A stretch of DNA of 64,000 nucleotides, from positions 1,092,501-1,156,500 of the forward strand of contig NZ_CP069811.1 of NCBI RefSeq assembly GCF_016894385.1. Direction: 5' to 3'. Each line of letters opens with the position of its first letter. Position 1 is the stretch's first letter. Source of the stretch: Cupriavidus oxalaticus (GTDB lineage Bacteria > Pseudomonadota > Gammaproteobacteria > Burkholderiales > Burkholderiaceae). The translations under genes were made by a program, and so were the position numbers. The notes under the pieces were generated by a model, which saw nothing but the letters and a program-made list of their open reading frames with translations, was not told the origin of the DNA and did no database searches. This document shows, one piece after another, positions 8,940 through 17,996 of this stretch.

Positions 8940-9536
8940 CTAGGCCGAACTACTGCCCAGCAAGCGGTTGCGGACGGCGTCGAGCATGGCGTCTGAGACC
9001 GGATCGCCCTCGGTCGCGCGCGCCAGCGTCAGCGCACCGACCAGCATGGCCATGCGGACCAGCGCCTCTTCCTCGCGCACCTGCGGGTCATCGCTGGCCA
9101 CGGTCGTGGCCATGTCATCGACCAGGACCTTGAAGCCGTCCAGGAAAGCCTGCCGCACCGGCTTGTCGGCGGGCTCGCGCGCCACGTCCCCCGCCAGCGC
9201 CGCGGCCGCGCAGCCGGCTCCGGGGTTGGCGCAGTGCGCAGGCGTCAGGTAAGGCTCGACCAGGTTGGCCAGCATGGCGTGCCGGTCGCCGCCGGCGCGT
9301 GCCAGGCGGCGCTCCCAGCGCCCGGTGGATTCCTCGAAGGCGCGCTTGCAGGCCTGCGCGGCGAGCGCATCCTTGGACGCAAAGTGGCCATAGAAGCCTC
9401 CGTGGGTCAGGCCGGCACCGGCCATCAGCTCGGCGACGCTGACGCCATTCAGTCCGCGCTCGCGGAACAGCCGCGACGACGTTTGCTCGATCGCCTCGCG
9501 GTTCTTGTCGGCCTGTTCGCGTGATGCGCGTGCCAT
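8940..9536 (-). CDS. TetR/AcrR-family transcriptional regulator
   Basis: This is a 198-residue repressor. The N-terminal helix-turn-helix is classical (SSRLFRERGLNGVSVAELMAGAGLTHGGFYGHFASKDAL), followed by a C-terminal ligand domain of the YcdC/TetR_C type with cysteines in PAHCANPGAGC. It is divergent from the remains of a short-chain dehydrogenase and upstream of an MFS carrier. The operator palindrome in the divergent gap suggests autoregulation. Its original target was probably the lost dehydrogenase. Confidence 0.9.
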   Translation of the reverse strand: MARASREQADKNREAIEQTSSRLFRERGLNGVSVAELMAGAGLTHGGFYGHFASKDALAAQACKRAFEESTGRWERRLARAGGDRHAMLANLVEPYLTPAHCANPGAGCAAAALAGDVAREPADKPVRQAFLDGFKVLVDDMATTVASDDPQVREEEALVRMAMLVGALTLARATEGDPVSDAMLDAVRNRLLGSSSA

Positions 9537-9572
9537 GTGAAGGACTCCTCGGAGTTCGCTGTGACCGCAGTT

Positions 9573-9618
9573 TAGATGATGGCCATACTTTATTCAATAG
9601 ATGTCAGTCATCATCTAT
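9573..9618. promoter_or_regulatory. Candidate TetR operator in the divergent region
   Basis: Two overlapping inverted repeats are visible. TAGATGATG (9573-9581) pairs with CATCATCTA (9609-9617), and ATAGAT (9597-9602) pairs with ATCTAT (9613-9618). They sit between the TetR start and the dehydrogenase remnant, the expected place for an autoregulatory operator. Confidence 0.55.
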
Positions 9619-9670
9619 AAACCCCGAGGCAAGCCAGCCATCACCTTCAGGAGTCACCCGTCATCACGGC

Positions 9671-9817
9671 GAAGCGCGGCTGGCTGCGGGCGTGCCGATG
9701 CGGCGCATCGGCGAGGCGGAGGATGTGGCGGGGCTGGCGGTACTGCTGGCGGCGCCCGCCGGACGCTATATCCATGGCCAGAGCATCGGCGTGGATGGGG
9801 GCTTGTCGGCGCAATGA
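9671..9817 (+). pseudogene. C-terminal remnant of a short-chain dehydrogenase/reductase
   Basis: About 49 codons ending in TGA read MRRIGEAEDVAGLAVLLAAP followed by GRYIHGQSIGVDGGLSAQ. This is the invariant C-terminal end of classical SDR enzymes (P-x-x-R-x-G-E-x-E-D-V-A ... I-x-G-Q-x-x-x-V-D-G-G). The Rossmann fold and the YxxxK active site, about 200 codons, are missing. A ribosome-binding-like AGGAG (9649-9653) survives just upstream, so an internal deletion joined the promoter/leader region to the gene end. The divergent TetR supports a former TetR-SDR pair. Confidence 0.8.
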
Positions 9818-10138
9818 AGCGATTCGCGCCCCGGAGAAGGGCGCCGAGCCGCCGGCGCTCCCGCGCAGGTTTACCCTGGTACGCGCCAGCACAAGTCTTT
9901 GGGGCGTACCGTCCTAGTGGTCCCGCACTTGCCGTTCCTAGTATGGATTCACCGTGCGGCACTGAAAGCAATGCGGCACGTACCCGGGCTTCCCGGCCCG
10001 GGCGTGAATCGCCGGGTTCAATCACGGCGATTCATGAAAAACACGAATAGCCGATATTCCCCTCTCTGCCTGACCGGGTACAGCTGATCACCAAGTGAGC
10101 GGCTGGGGATGCGGCTGCGAAAAAATCCAGGAGACCAC
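9818..10138. other. Structured leader region before the formamidase gene
   Basis: No gene is seen here. Three inverted repeats are present: GGTACGC (9878-9884) with GCGTACC (9904-9910); CCCGGGC (9983-9989) with GCCCGGG (9996-10002); and TGAATCGCC (10005-10013) with GGCGATTCA (10026-10034). The last two are adjacent hairpins about 105-155 bases upstream of the formamidase start. They could be operators for the AraC-type protein encoded downstream or RNA leader structures. No T-run follows them. Confidence 0.5.
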
Positions 10139-11164
10139 ATGCTGCATGACCTGCCCGCTCGCCCCGAGACCATCCACTGGGGCTATTTCGATGCCACCAA
10201 GGCGCCCGCCCTGACCGTGAAAAGCGGGGACCTCATCCGCGCCGAAGCGGTGACCCATCACGCCGGCGATGCGCCAGACCTGATGATGGATGCCGCCATC
10301 CGCGAGATCTACCGGACGATCCCGCACGACGATCGCAACCCGGGCGTGCATATCATGACCGGGCCGATCTATGTCGAGGATGCCAGGCCCGGCGATATGC
10401 TGGAGGTGCGCTATCTCCAGATGATCCCGCGCTTCCGTTTCGGGGCCAACGTTGCGGCGCACTGGGGGCAACTCTACCGGGAGTTCGAGAAAGAGCGGGT
10501 CACGATCTACGAGCTGGACCAGGCTTCCAACACCGCGCATGCACTCTATGCCTTCGACTACCCAGGCAAGCTGACCACGCCCGGCAAGGTGGTCGACGAA
10601 CGCGAATGCTGCCGCCAGCCGGCACTTGCCGGTGTGCGCGTGCCCGTGCGGCCCCATCTTGGCACCGCCGGGGTCGCGCCCGATAAACGCGGCCGGGTCA
10701 CTACCGTGGAGCCCGGGCTGCATGGCGGCAATATCGACAACTGGCGCATCGGTGCGGGTGCCACCATGTACTACCCCGTCCAGGTCGATGGCGCGCTGTT
10801 CTCGATCGGCGACCCGCATATCTCGCAGGGCGACGGCGAAATCAGCGGTACGGCGATCGAAGCCTCGCTGAACGTGCTGTTCCAGGTGATCCTGCGCAAG
10901 GATTTCCACTTCCCTTCGCCGCTTCTGGAAACGCCCGATTGCTGGGTCGTGCACGGTTTCCACGAAGACCTCGATGAAGCCGGCAAGAACGCGGCCCGCG
11001 ACATGATCCAGCTGCTGACCGAGCAGCAGAGCCTCTCGCGCGACGATGCCTACTCGCTGATGAGCGTCTCGGCCGACTTCGGCGTGACGCAGGTCGTCGA
11101 TGGCACGCAGGGCATTCATTGCACCATGCCTCGCGCGATCTTCCCCCCGAAAGGCAAGGGCTGA
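10139..11164 (+). CDS. Acetamidase/formamidase family protein
   Basis: This 341-residue amidohydrolase of the FmdA/AmdA family hydrolyses short amides such as formamide or acetamide to ammonia and the acid. Family features are HWGYFDATKAPALTVKSGD at the N terminus, HIMTGPIYVEDARPGDMLEV, and the conserved GDPHISQGDGEISGTAIE near residue 225. The ATG at 10139 has an AGGAG five bases upstream (10129-10133) and is preferred over an upstream in-frame ATG. It heads a locus with two XapX peptides and a second, regulator-fused homologue. Confidence 0.9.
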   Translation: MLHDLPARPETIHWGYFDATKAPALTVKSGDLIRAEAVTHHAGDAPDLMMDAAIREIYRTIPHDDRNPGVHIMTGPIYVEDARPGDMLEVRYLQMIPRFRFGANVAAHWGQLYREFEKERVTIYELDQASNTAHALYAFDYPGKLTTPGKVVDERECCRQPALAGVRVPVRPHLGTAGVAPDKRGRVTTVEPGLHGGNIDNWRIGAGATMYYPVQVDGALFSIGDPHISQGDGEISGTAIEASLNVLFQVILRKDFHFPSPLLETPDCWVVHGFHEDLDEAGKNAARDMIQLLTEQQSLSRDDAYSLMSVSADFGVTQVVDGTQGIHCTMPRAIFPPKGKG

Positions 11165-11253
11165 GCTGGCATCCTCATCGAACTCACGCACTGCCGGACG
11201 CCCGCCGCCGCCAGGCGGGGGCCCTGCGCGGCTGCGGCACCGGAGCACGCGGC

Positions 11254-11481
11254 ATGCAATATGTCTACGTAGGACGCAACGAATGGGTGGCCCTGATCGT
11301 CGGCCTGGTCACCGGCACCCTGTATTCCTGGCTGGACTTGCCGATTCCCGCACCCAATGTCACCGGCGGGATCTGCGCCATCCTTTTTACTTACCTCGGC
11401 TACCTGATTGTGCAAGCGTTGCGCAGGACGATCGCCTTCGGGCGCCCGCCGCAAGGCGGCCAGGGCAACGGAATTTCCTGA
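11254..11481 (+). CDS. XapX-domain (DUF1427 family) small membrane protein 1
   Basis: The product is 75 residues. It contains the XapX core as two hydrophobic helices, WVALIVGLVTGTLYSWLDLPIPAPN then GGICAILFTYLGYLI, with the family signature P-I-P-A-P-N-x-x-G-G-I. The function of the family is unknown. The homologous tandem gene follows 15 bases later. The start ATG is chosen because the sequence upstream lacks family character. Confidence 0.8.
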   Translation: MQYVYVGRNEWVALIVGLVTGTLYSWLDLPIPAPNVTGGICAILFTYLGYLIVQALRRTIAFGRPPQGGQGNGIS

Positions 11482-11496
11482 GAAGGGGAGAGCGAC

Positions 11497-11688
11497 ATGG
11501 TGGAGATTGCATTGGGGACGACTGAACTGCAGGCAGCGGCGGTCGGACTGGTAACCGGTATTGTTTACACTGCGGTACGTGCGCCGATACCAGCGCCCAA
11601 CGTGCTCGGCGGCATTTTCGCCATCTTCGGCACCTTTGCGGGATTCGTGCTGGTTGCCGCGATGCGAGGCCAACTGCTGGTCGGATGA
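11497..11688 (+). CDS. XapX-domain (DUF1427 family) small membrane protein 2
   Basis: This 63-residue paralogue of the preceding peptide has GLVTGIVYTAVRAPIPAPN followed by GGIFAIFGTFAGFVLV. A purine-rich GAAGGGGAGAG site precedes the ATG. Two adjacent XapX proteins could form a hetero-oligomeric membrane unit. Placed between two acetamidase/formamidase genes, a role in passing the amide or its product across the membrane is possible, but only as inference. Confidence 0.8.
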   Translation: MVEIALGTTELQAAAVGLVTGIVYTAVRAPIPAPNVLGGIFAIFGTFAGFVLVAAMRGQLLVG

Positions 11689-11787
11689 CCTGCCGAATTG
11701 AAGGCCCTTGCATGAAATGCCTGAAGCGTTGGCGGACAACCATGTCCGCCAATTGCGCTGTTGCAGAATGCTGCCTGGGAGGTTGAT

Positions 11788-14151
11788 TTGCACCTTTTGC
11801 GCTTTTCCACCGAAGCCTATCCGCACAACCGGCGGGGCGCCGCCTGGCGCGATGAACTCAGCATCGCGCGCCTGCATTGCGAAAGCCTGTGCGCGGACCA
11901 CACCCTGCACGGCACGATCCAGTCGCGGACAACTCCCGCCGGGATAGAACTGGCCTGTATCGCGTCGGTTCCCCAGACCCTGAGCATTGCCGCGGGAGAC
12001 GGGCGCGGCATGATGCTGCTGATGCTGGTCGAAGGCAGCGCCATCCTCGCCGCGCCGGATCTGCGCGAGCCCCTGCGGACAGGCCAGCTGGCATGCGTGC
12101 CGCAACAGGATTCCCGGAAGCTGGTGCTGGGCACCGGCTTCCGGCTGCTGACCGTACACATCGGTCAGGCATTGCTCAGTACCAGGATCACGGCTCCGCT
12201 GCCGGGCGCCGCAGTGGTGCTCTCCGGCGACTCGGCCGAGTTGTTTGCGCGCATGCTGCAATCGATGGCGCTCGGTTTCGATACGGTAGTGTCTGCTGAC
12301 GGCAAGGCGCTTCAGCCGTTCGAGAACACCATCATTTCCTGCCTCGGCGCGGTCCTTGCTGACAGCCGGGCAACGCCGCCAGCGGACATGACGCTGTCGC
12401 GGTCCGCGATCTTTTCCCGCGTCTGCAGCCGCATCAACGCCCGCCTTTCGGAGCCGGATCTCAGCCTTGCCGCCATCGCCGCGGACGAGCGCCTGTCAGC
12501 CCGCTACCTGCAGAAGCTGTTCGAGAAGTCGGGCAGCAGCTTTTCATCCTACCTGCGCACCAGCCGGCTTGACCGATGCCGGGCCGATCTGGCGAACGCG
12601 CAGTATGACAAGCTCTCGATTGCCGACATCTGCTATCGCTGGGGCTTCAACGATCCGTCCTACTTCAGCCACGCGTTTCGCGAACAGTTCGGGATTTCAC
12701 CGCGCGCATACCGCGATCAGATGGCGATCGCGCCGGCACCCCGGCCACCGCAGAAAGTGTCACGCGGACTTCCCGCGCACGCGCAGCTTACGCCTGCCAT
12801 GCGCGCAGCGCCGGCCGAGCAACCCGCTGTCGTTTCCATTGCCAAGGCGCGATCCTATGCAGCGCGCCACGAAGGCCAGCACCACTGGCTGCAGGCGACG
12901 GACCAGACTGTGCATTGGGGCTACCTGAGCCATGAGCTGCAGCCGGTGCTGGAGGTCAGGTCGGGCGACACGGTCACGATCGAGACGCTGACCCAGCACG
13001 CATCGGACGACCGCGAGCGCATGATCGACGGGGATCCCGGCGCGGAAAGCGTCTTCCACTGGACCGCGGAGCAGAAGAACGTCAACCGGCGCGGCGCCGG
13101 GCCGATCGATGCGTCGGTCTATGGCCGTGGTGCCGGAGAAGGCTTTGGCGTCCATATCTGCACCGGCCCGGTCGCGGTTCGCGGCGCCATGCCCGGCGAC
13201 GTCCTCGAGGTGCGAATACTCGATGTACGTCCGCGGCCGTGCGCCAACCCGCGCTTTGCCGGCAAGGCGTTCGGCAGCAACGCTTCGACCTGGTGGGGCT
13301 TCCACTACCGCGACATGCTGACGGAACCGCGCGAGCGCGAGGTGGTGACCGTGTTCGAGATCGATTGCGAACGTGCCGACGGTTGCGCGCGCGCCGTCTA
13401 CAGCTTCCGCTGGACGCCGCAGCGCGATCCCTTCGGCGTGCTGCATCCGACCATCGACTATCCCGGCGTGCCGGTCGACCATGCCACCATCACGAAGAAC
13501 TACGACGTGCTGCGCGACGTCGCCATACCGGTCCGGCCGCACTTCGGCGTCATTGCCGTGGCGCCCGCCCAGGACGGGCTGATCGATTCGATCCCGCCGT
13601 CGAGCTTCGCCGGAAACCTGGACAACTGGCGTGTCACGCGAGGTGCCACCGTCTATCTCAGGGTAGCCGTGCCGGGCGCGTTGCTGTCGATTGGCGATCC
13701 CCATGCCTCCCAGGGCGACTCGGAGCTATGCGGAACGGCCATCGAATGCTCGCTCACCGGAGACTTTCAGCTGGTCCTGCACAAGAGCACCATGATCGAG
13801 CGCGGTGCCCCGTTTGCCGACCTGAGCTACCCGCTGGTGGAGACCGCCGACGAATGGATACTGCACGGCTTCAGCTCACCGAACCACCTGACCGAGCTGG
13901 GCAAGATGGCGCAGAGCGATATTTACCTGAAGTCCACGCTCGACGATGCCATGCGCGATGCCTTCCGCAAGACGCGCCGCTTTCTGATGACGGTCAAGGG
14001 CCTGACCGAGGACGAGGCGGTCACGCTGATATCGGTCGCCGTGGACTTCGGCGTGACGCAGGTCGTCAATGGCAACTGGGGCATCCATGCCATCATCAAG
14101 AAGTCGTTGTTTGCTGCCTCACTTCCCGGGCGGGACCACGGCCCGGGTTGA
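11788..14151 (+). CDS. AraC-family regulator fused to acetamidase/formamidase
   Basis: One uninterrupted frame encodes about 787 residues. Residues 1-200 look like the AraC-binding-like-2 sensor domain, and about 205-310 are the two-helix-turn-helix AraC domain (SLAAIAADERLSARYLQKLF, then KLSIADICYRWGFNDPSYFS and FGISPRAYR). After a Pro/Ala-rich linker of about 40 residues, a full acetamidase/formamidase domain occupies about 370-780, with TVHWGYLSHELQPVLEVRSGD, HICTGPVAVRGAMPGDVLEV and GDPHASQGDSELCGTAIE. No stop, frameshift or second ribosome-binding site is visible at the junction. The TTG at 11788 has GGGAGG five bases upstream and is preferred to the TTG at 11761. It may sense amides and regulate the locus while also hydrolysing them. 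Confidence 0.85.
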   Translation: MHLLRFSTEAYPHNRRGAAWRDELSIARLHCESLCADHTLHGTIQSRTTPAGIELACIASVPQTLSIAAGDGRGMMLLMLVEGSAILAAPDLREPLRTGQLACVPQQDSRKLVLGTGFRLLTVHIGQALLSTRITAPLPGAAVVLSGDSAELFARMLQSMALGFDTVVSADGKALQPFENTIISCLGAVLADSRATPPADMTLSRSAIFSRVCSRINARLSEPDLSLAAIAADERLSARYLQKLFEKSGSSFSSYLRTSRLDRCRADLANAQYDKLSIADICYRWGFNDPSYFSHAFREQFGISPRAYRDQMAIAPAPRPPQKVSRGLPAHAQLTPAMRAAPAEQPAVVSIAKARSYAARHEGQHHWLQATDQTVHWGYLSHELQPVLEVRSGDTVTIETLTQHASDDRERMIDGDPGAESVFHWTAEQKNVNRRGAGPIDASVYGRGAGEGFGVHICTGPVAVRGAMPGDVLEVRILDVRPRPCANPRFAGKAFGSNASTWWGFHYRDMLTEPREREVVTVFEIDCERADGCARAVYSFRWTPQRDPFGVLHPTIDYPGVPVDHATITKNYDVLRDVAIPVRPHFGVIAVAPAQDGLIDSIPPSSFAGNLDNWRVTRGATVYLRVAVPGALLSIGDPHASQGDSELCGTAIECSLTGDFQLVLHKSTMIERGAPFADLSYPLVETADEWILHGFSSPNHLTELGKMAQSDIYLKSTLDDAMRDAFRKTRRFLMTVKGLTEDEAVTLISVAVDFGVTQVVNGNWGIHAIIKKSLFAASLPGRDHGPG

Positions 14152-14168
14152 GCCGCTCCGGAGCCCGT

Positions 14169-15590
14169 TCATGGCTTGCCGGCGAGCTTGTCGGCACGCG
14201 GCCGGATCAGCGTTTCCGGCCGCAATGCTTCATCGAGTGCCTCGGCCGTCATCAGGCCCCGTGCCAGCACCACTTCGCGGATGGTGGTGCCCCTGGCATG
14301 GGCCTCGGCGGCGACAGATGTCGCGTTCTTGTAGCCGATCACGGGATTGAGCGCCGTCACCAGCGCGATCGAGCGCTCGATGGTCTCGCGCAGGCGTTCA
14401 GGATTGGCGGTAATGCCGTCGACGCATTTTCGCGCCAGCGTCAGGCAGCCATTGGTCAGGTGCCGGAAGCTGCGTAGCAGGCTGGCGGCAATCACCGGCT
14501 CGAAGGCATTGAGCTGCAACTGGCCGGCCTCGGCGGCAAAGGTGATGGTAGTGTCGTTGCCGAACACTTCGAAGGCGATCTGGTTGACCACCTCCGGAAT
14601 CACGGGATTGACCTTGCCCGGCATGATCGACGATCCCGCCTGCATCGGCGGCAGGTTGATCTCGCCGAAGCCCGCGCGCGGCCCGCTCGAGAGCAGCCGC
14701 AAGTCGTTGCAGGTCTTGGACAGCTTGACCGCAATGCGCTTGAGCACGCCGGAGATCTGCACGAAGGCACCGCAATCCTGCGTGGCTTCCACCAGGTTGG
14801 GCGCGAGGCACAGGTCGATGCCGGTGATCCGCCGCAATGCGGCCAGGGCCTTCGGCGCGTAGTCCGGATGCGCGGTGATGCCGGTGCCGATTGCGGTGGC
14901 GCCGAGGTTGATCTCGCGGATCAGCAACGCACTTTCGCGCAGGCGCGCCATGTCTTCCTCGAGCATGACCGCGTACGTGGAGAACTCCTGGCCGAGGGTC
15001 ATCGGCACCGCATCCTGCAGCTGGGTGCGGCCGAGCTTGAGCAGGCCGGCGAACTCCGTTGCCTTGCGGTCGAACGCGGCGCGCAGCACTTCCATGGCTT
15101 CAAGCAGGCGTTCGATGGCGAAGTACGTGGCAATGCGCAGCGCGGTCGGATAGACGTCGTTGGTGCTCTGCGCCATGTTCACGTGCTCGATCGGGTGCAG
15201 GAACCGGTATTCGCCCTTGCGGTGCCCCATGTGCTCCAGTGCGCGGTTGCAGAGGACCTCGTTGGCATTCATGTTCGTCGACGTGCCGGCGCCGCCCTGG
15301 ATCGTGTCGACAATGAACTGGTCGTGCAGCATGCCTTCGCGCACGTCATGGCAGGCGGCCAGGATGGCGTCGCGCAGGTTGGCGGGCAGCAGGCCGAGTT
15401 CGGCATTGGCCTCGGCGGCGGCCTGCTTGACGGAGGCCAGCGCAACGATCAGCTCTGGCCACGATGAGATGGGGGTGCCGCTGATCTGGAAGTTCTCCCA
15501 GGCCCTGAGGGTGTGGACGCCATAGTAGGCGTCGGCCGGCACCTGGCGTTCGCCAAGCAGGTCGGCTTCGGTGCGATGGGTGTTGGTCAT
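14169..15590 (-). CDS. aspA: Aspartate ammonia-lyase (aspartase)
   Basis: The product is 473 residues, a typical length for the aspartase/fumarase superfamily. It deaminates L-aspartate to fumarate and ammonia. Visible signatures are QGGAGTSTNMNANEV, HVNMAQSTNDVYPTA, and the catalytic loop GSSIMPGKVNPVIPE with its essential serine. The combination of GGAGTSTNMNANEV and KTCNDLRLL favours aspartase over class II fumarase. It converges on the formamidase fusion gene and lies 39 bp after the metallo-beta-lactamase-fold gene, with which it may be cotranscribed. Confidence 0.9.
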   Translation of the reverse strand: MTNTHRTEADLLGERQVPADAYYGVHTLRAWENFQISGTPISSWPELIVALASVKQAAAEANAELGLLPANLRDAILAACHDVREGMLHDQFIVDTIQGGAGTSTNMNANEVLCNRALEHMGHRKGEYRFLHPIEHVNMAQSTNDVYPTALRIATYFAIERLLEAMEVLRAAFDRKATEFAGLLKLGRTQLQDAVPMTLGQEFSTYAVMLEEDMARLRESALLIREINLGATAIGTGITAHPDYAPKALAALRRITGIDLCLAPNLVEATQDCGAFVQISGVLKRIAVKLSKTCNDLRLLSSGPRAGFGEINLPPMQAGSSIMPGKVNPVIPEVVNQIAFEVFGNDTTITFAAEAGQLQLNAFEPVIAASLLRSFRHLTNGCLTLARKCVDGITANPERLRETIERSIALVTALNPVIGYKNATSVAAEAHARGTTIREVVLARGLMTAEALDEALRPETLIRPRADKLAGKP

Positions 15591-15629
15591 GATGGGATCC
15601 GATAGAAGCGGGCCACCAGGTGGGCAGCA

Positions 15630-16646
15630 TCAACAGCCCTCCCAGGCCGCCTGCACTTCGTCCGCCAGTTCCGCCGCGCGGCCGCGGTAACGCGGCGAGA
15701 AATGGAATGGCGTCACCGCGCGGGCGCCGGCGCAGCGCGCAATCCGGCCGGCTGCGGACGCGGTCAGATGGTTCTTGCGCAGGGCGTGGGCACGATCGTC
15801 TTCCAGAAACACGCTCTCGATGAAGAGCTGGTCGACGCCTTGCATCAGGTTCGAAAGCGCCTGCATGTTGTCGCTGGTGTCACGCAGGTCGGTTGCGTAG
15901 CCGATGCGCTGGCCGGGCTCGGCATCCAGGATCAGGCGGCCTAATTCGCCGATTGTTCGTGTCACCGCACGGTCGCCGCTCCTGTCGCGCCATTGCACGA
16001 GAAGCGGCGTGTGCGCCGGGGCACCGGTCAGGACCGCGTGCTTCAACTCGCGCAGCCACGCGCCTTTTGTCATGCCAGAGGCTTCGAGGCGCTGCTTGTC
16101 GATGCCGAGACGGACCTTTTCTTCGACCAGGTAGGACAGGCAGGGAATGCCGTGGTCGACAAAGCAGGCGCGCACACGGAACGTCGTCTCGTCGTGCACG
16201 ACATCGTCGCCTGGTTCAGTCGTTGCTGCCGCCACGCTGGCAAAGCGATCCCGGCTGGAAAACCGCGCGCTGCGCATGTGGCCGTCCAGTGCCAGTTCAT
16301 GCACCTCGACCACCAGCTCCATGTCGTAGCGATGCACGACATTCCAGGTATAGGCGCGCAGCTTATGCCCGACCTGCGCCACGAACCCTGGCCCGCCGTA
16401 CAGCGCGATGGACGGCTTGCGTCCTAGCAGTACCCGCAGCAGTTGGTCGAAGCCGGAAAAGTGATCCATATGGGTGTGCGTGACAAACACGTGCGAAACG
16501 CGCATCAGGTCGCGCGGCATCAGCGCGGTGATGTCGCCGAGGTCGAACAACAATGCGCGCCGCTCGTCCAGGAAGTCCAGGAACAGGACGGGGTCGCCGA
16601 AGACGTCATTGACGAGTCGGGCTTGCAGCAGGGGGCGCATGGTCAC
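15630..16646 (-). CDS. Metallo-beta-lactamase-fold hydrolase (RNase Z-like)
   Basis: This 338-residue protein has the zinc motif HTHMDHF at about residues 56-62 (H-x-H-x-D-H), a second ligand region CFVDHGIPCLSY, GYATDLRDTSDN with its metal-bridging aspartate, and a terminal H in VTPFHFSPRY. The order and spacing resemble RNase Z/ElaC-type enzymes, although the exosite typical of tRNA-processing RNase Z is not obvious. It could act on a small ester or RNA. It is followed closely by aspA. Confidence 0.75.
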   Translation of the reverse strand: MTMRPLLQARLVNDVFGDPVLFLDFLDERRALLFDLGDITALMPRDLMRVSHVFVTHTHMDHFSGFDQLLRVLLGRKPSIALYGGPGFVAQVGHKLRAYTWNVVHRYDMELVVEVHELALDGHMRSARFSSRDRFASVAAATTEPGDDVVHDETTFRVRACFVDHGIPCLSYLVEEKVRLGIDKQRLEASGMTKGAWLRELKHAVLTGAPAHTPLLVQWRDRSGDRAVTRTIGELGRLILDAEPGQRIGYATDLRDTSDNMQALSNLMQGVDQLFIESVFLEDDRAHALRKNHLTASAAGRIARCAGARAVTPFHFSPRYRGRAAELADEVQAAWEGC

Positions 16647-16788
16647 TCGCGCGCAAATGTCGGAGAGGCAAGGTGCGTGTTGGGATACATTGGCTCATTG
16701 CGGGGCCTTTGTACCAGAATAGGACGCACTGGTTTGCGGCGCATCGACAACGTCGGCGCGCCCCGATCGCGCAGCGGATCAGCGCAGC

Positions 16789-17907
16789 TCAGGCGGTCAG
16801 GTGTTGCAGTGAGGCAAGCCGATCGATGGCTTGTTGCAATTCTGACTTCAGTTGTCCGACCAGTTCCGCCGCGGGCAGCGCTCGCGCCAGCGGTACCGCC
16901 TGTCCCGCCCACTGCGCCGCATAGTCTGCGCTCCCCCTGGCCTTGGCGGCAGCGTGGAGCGCCTTGCCGGCGTCATACGTGTTGGGGTAGTCGGGAATGG
17001 CAGGCGCGTCCGGATGCTCGCCCAGCGCCGTGAGGCGGTTCGTAAAGCCCCGGGCGGCGCGGCCGGAGATGGCGCGCGTGAGCGTGGTGGGGCGCTTGCT
17101 GTGCGCCGCGAGTGCGCTGCGATAGGCGGCGTCGACCGACGTCTCGGGGCAGGCGATGAAAGCGGTGCCAAGCTGCGCCGCTTGCGCGCCTAGCGCCAAT
17201 ACCGCGGCAATACCCGCGCCATCCATGATGCCGCCGGCTGCGATCACGGGCAGGCTCGTGTTCCGTACCAGGACACGCACGAGCGCCAGCGTCCCGAGGC
17301 CCTCGTCATATGCGGCCGGATCGAACACGCCACGATGGCCGCCCGCTTCGATGCCCTGCGCGACAATGGCGTCGATGCCCGCCGCTTCGATCTGGCGAGC
17401 TTCCTGCAACGACGTCGCGCTGGCCAGCAGCACGATGCCTGCGCTGCGCAGCGCATCGATCTTCTGCTGCGCGGGAAGGCCGAAATGAAAGCTCACGACT
17501 GCGGGCTTTTCTTCCCGCAGCATGCGGAACATATCCTCGTCCTCGACGAAACTCTTGTAGATCTCACGCAGCATGGCGGGGACCGCGACTCCGTGCTCCG
17601 CGAAGCGCGGGGCGAGATAGTCGAGCCAGGCTTTCTCGCGCGCGGGATCGGACCGGGCCGGCGCATGGCAGAACAGGTTGACATTGAACGGCTTGCCGGT
17701 CAGGGCGCGCGTCTCGCGGATCGCCTTGCGCGCCGCCTCGGCGTCCATGGCACCAACGCCGAGCGAACCCAGGCCCCCGGCCTCGGACACGGCAGCCGCC
17801 AGCGCGGGCGTACCGACCCCTGCCATCGGCGCCTGGATGATCGGCGTGGAAATATGCAGGCGCGCAAGCAGGCCGCAGCGGTGGTCCAATGGCTTCGATG
17901 TTTCCAT
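16789..17907 (-). CDS. Nitronate monooxygenase (2-nitropropane dioxygenase family)
   Basis: The product is 372 residues from the ATG at 17907, which has an AAGGGA site upstream; the open frame extends further but overlaps the LysR gene. It is an FMN-dependent TIM barrel. Visible features are [28 protein letters not shown], the FMN-binding [23 protein letters not shown] and [12 protein letters not shown]. It oxidises alkyl nitronates. The LysR gene directly upstream on the same strand is the probable regulator. Confidence 0.9.
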   Translation of the reverse strand: METSKPLDHRCGLLARLHISTPIIQAPMAGVGTPALAAAVSEAGGLGSLGVGAMDAEAARKAIRETRALTGKPFNVNLFCHAPARSDPAREKAWLDYLAPRFAEHGVAVPAMLREIYKSFVEDEDMFRMLREEKPAVVSFHFGLPAQQKIDALRSAGIVLLASATSLQEARQIEAAGIDAIVAQGIEAGGHRGVFDPAAYDEGLGTLALVRVLVRNTSLPVIAAGGIMDGAGIAAVLALGAQAAQLGTAFIACPETSVDAAYRSALAAHSKRPTTLTRAISGRAARGFTNRLTALGEHPDAPAIPDYPNTYDAGKALHAAAKARGSADYAAQWAGQAVPLARALPAAELVGQLKSELQQAIDRLASLQHLTA

Positions 17908-17996
17908 GATGCAATTCCCTTGTTGAATCGCCAGGTGCCTGAATGCACCGGGCATAAAGCAGTCGCGGCCTGCCATGGCGCGCAGGCGGGGGCTGG

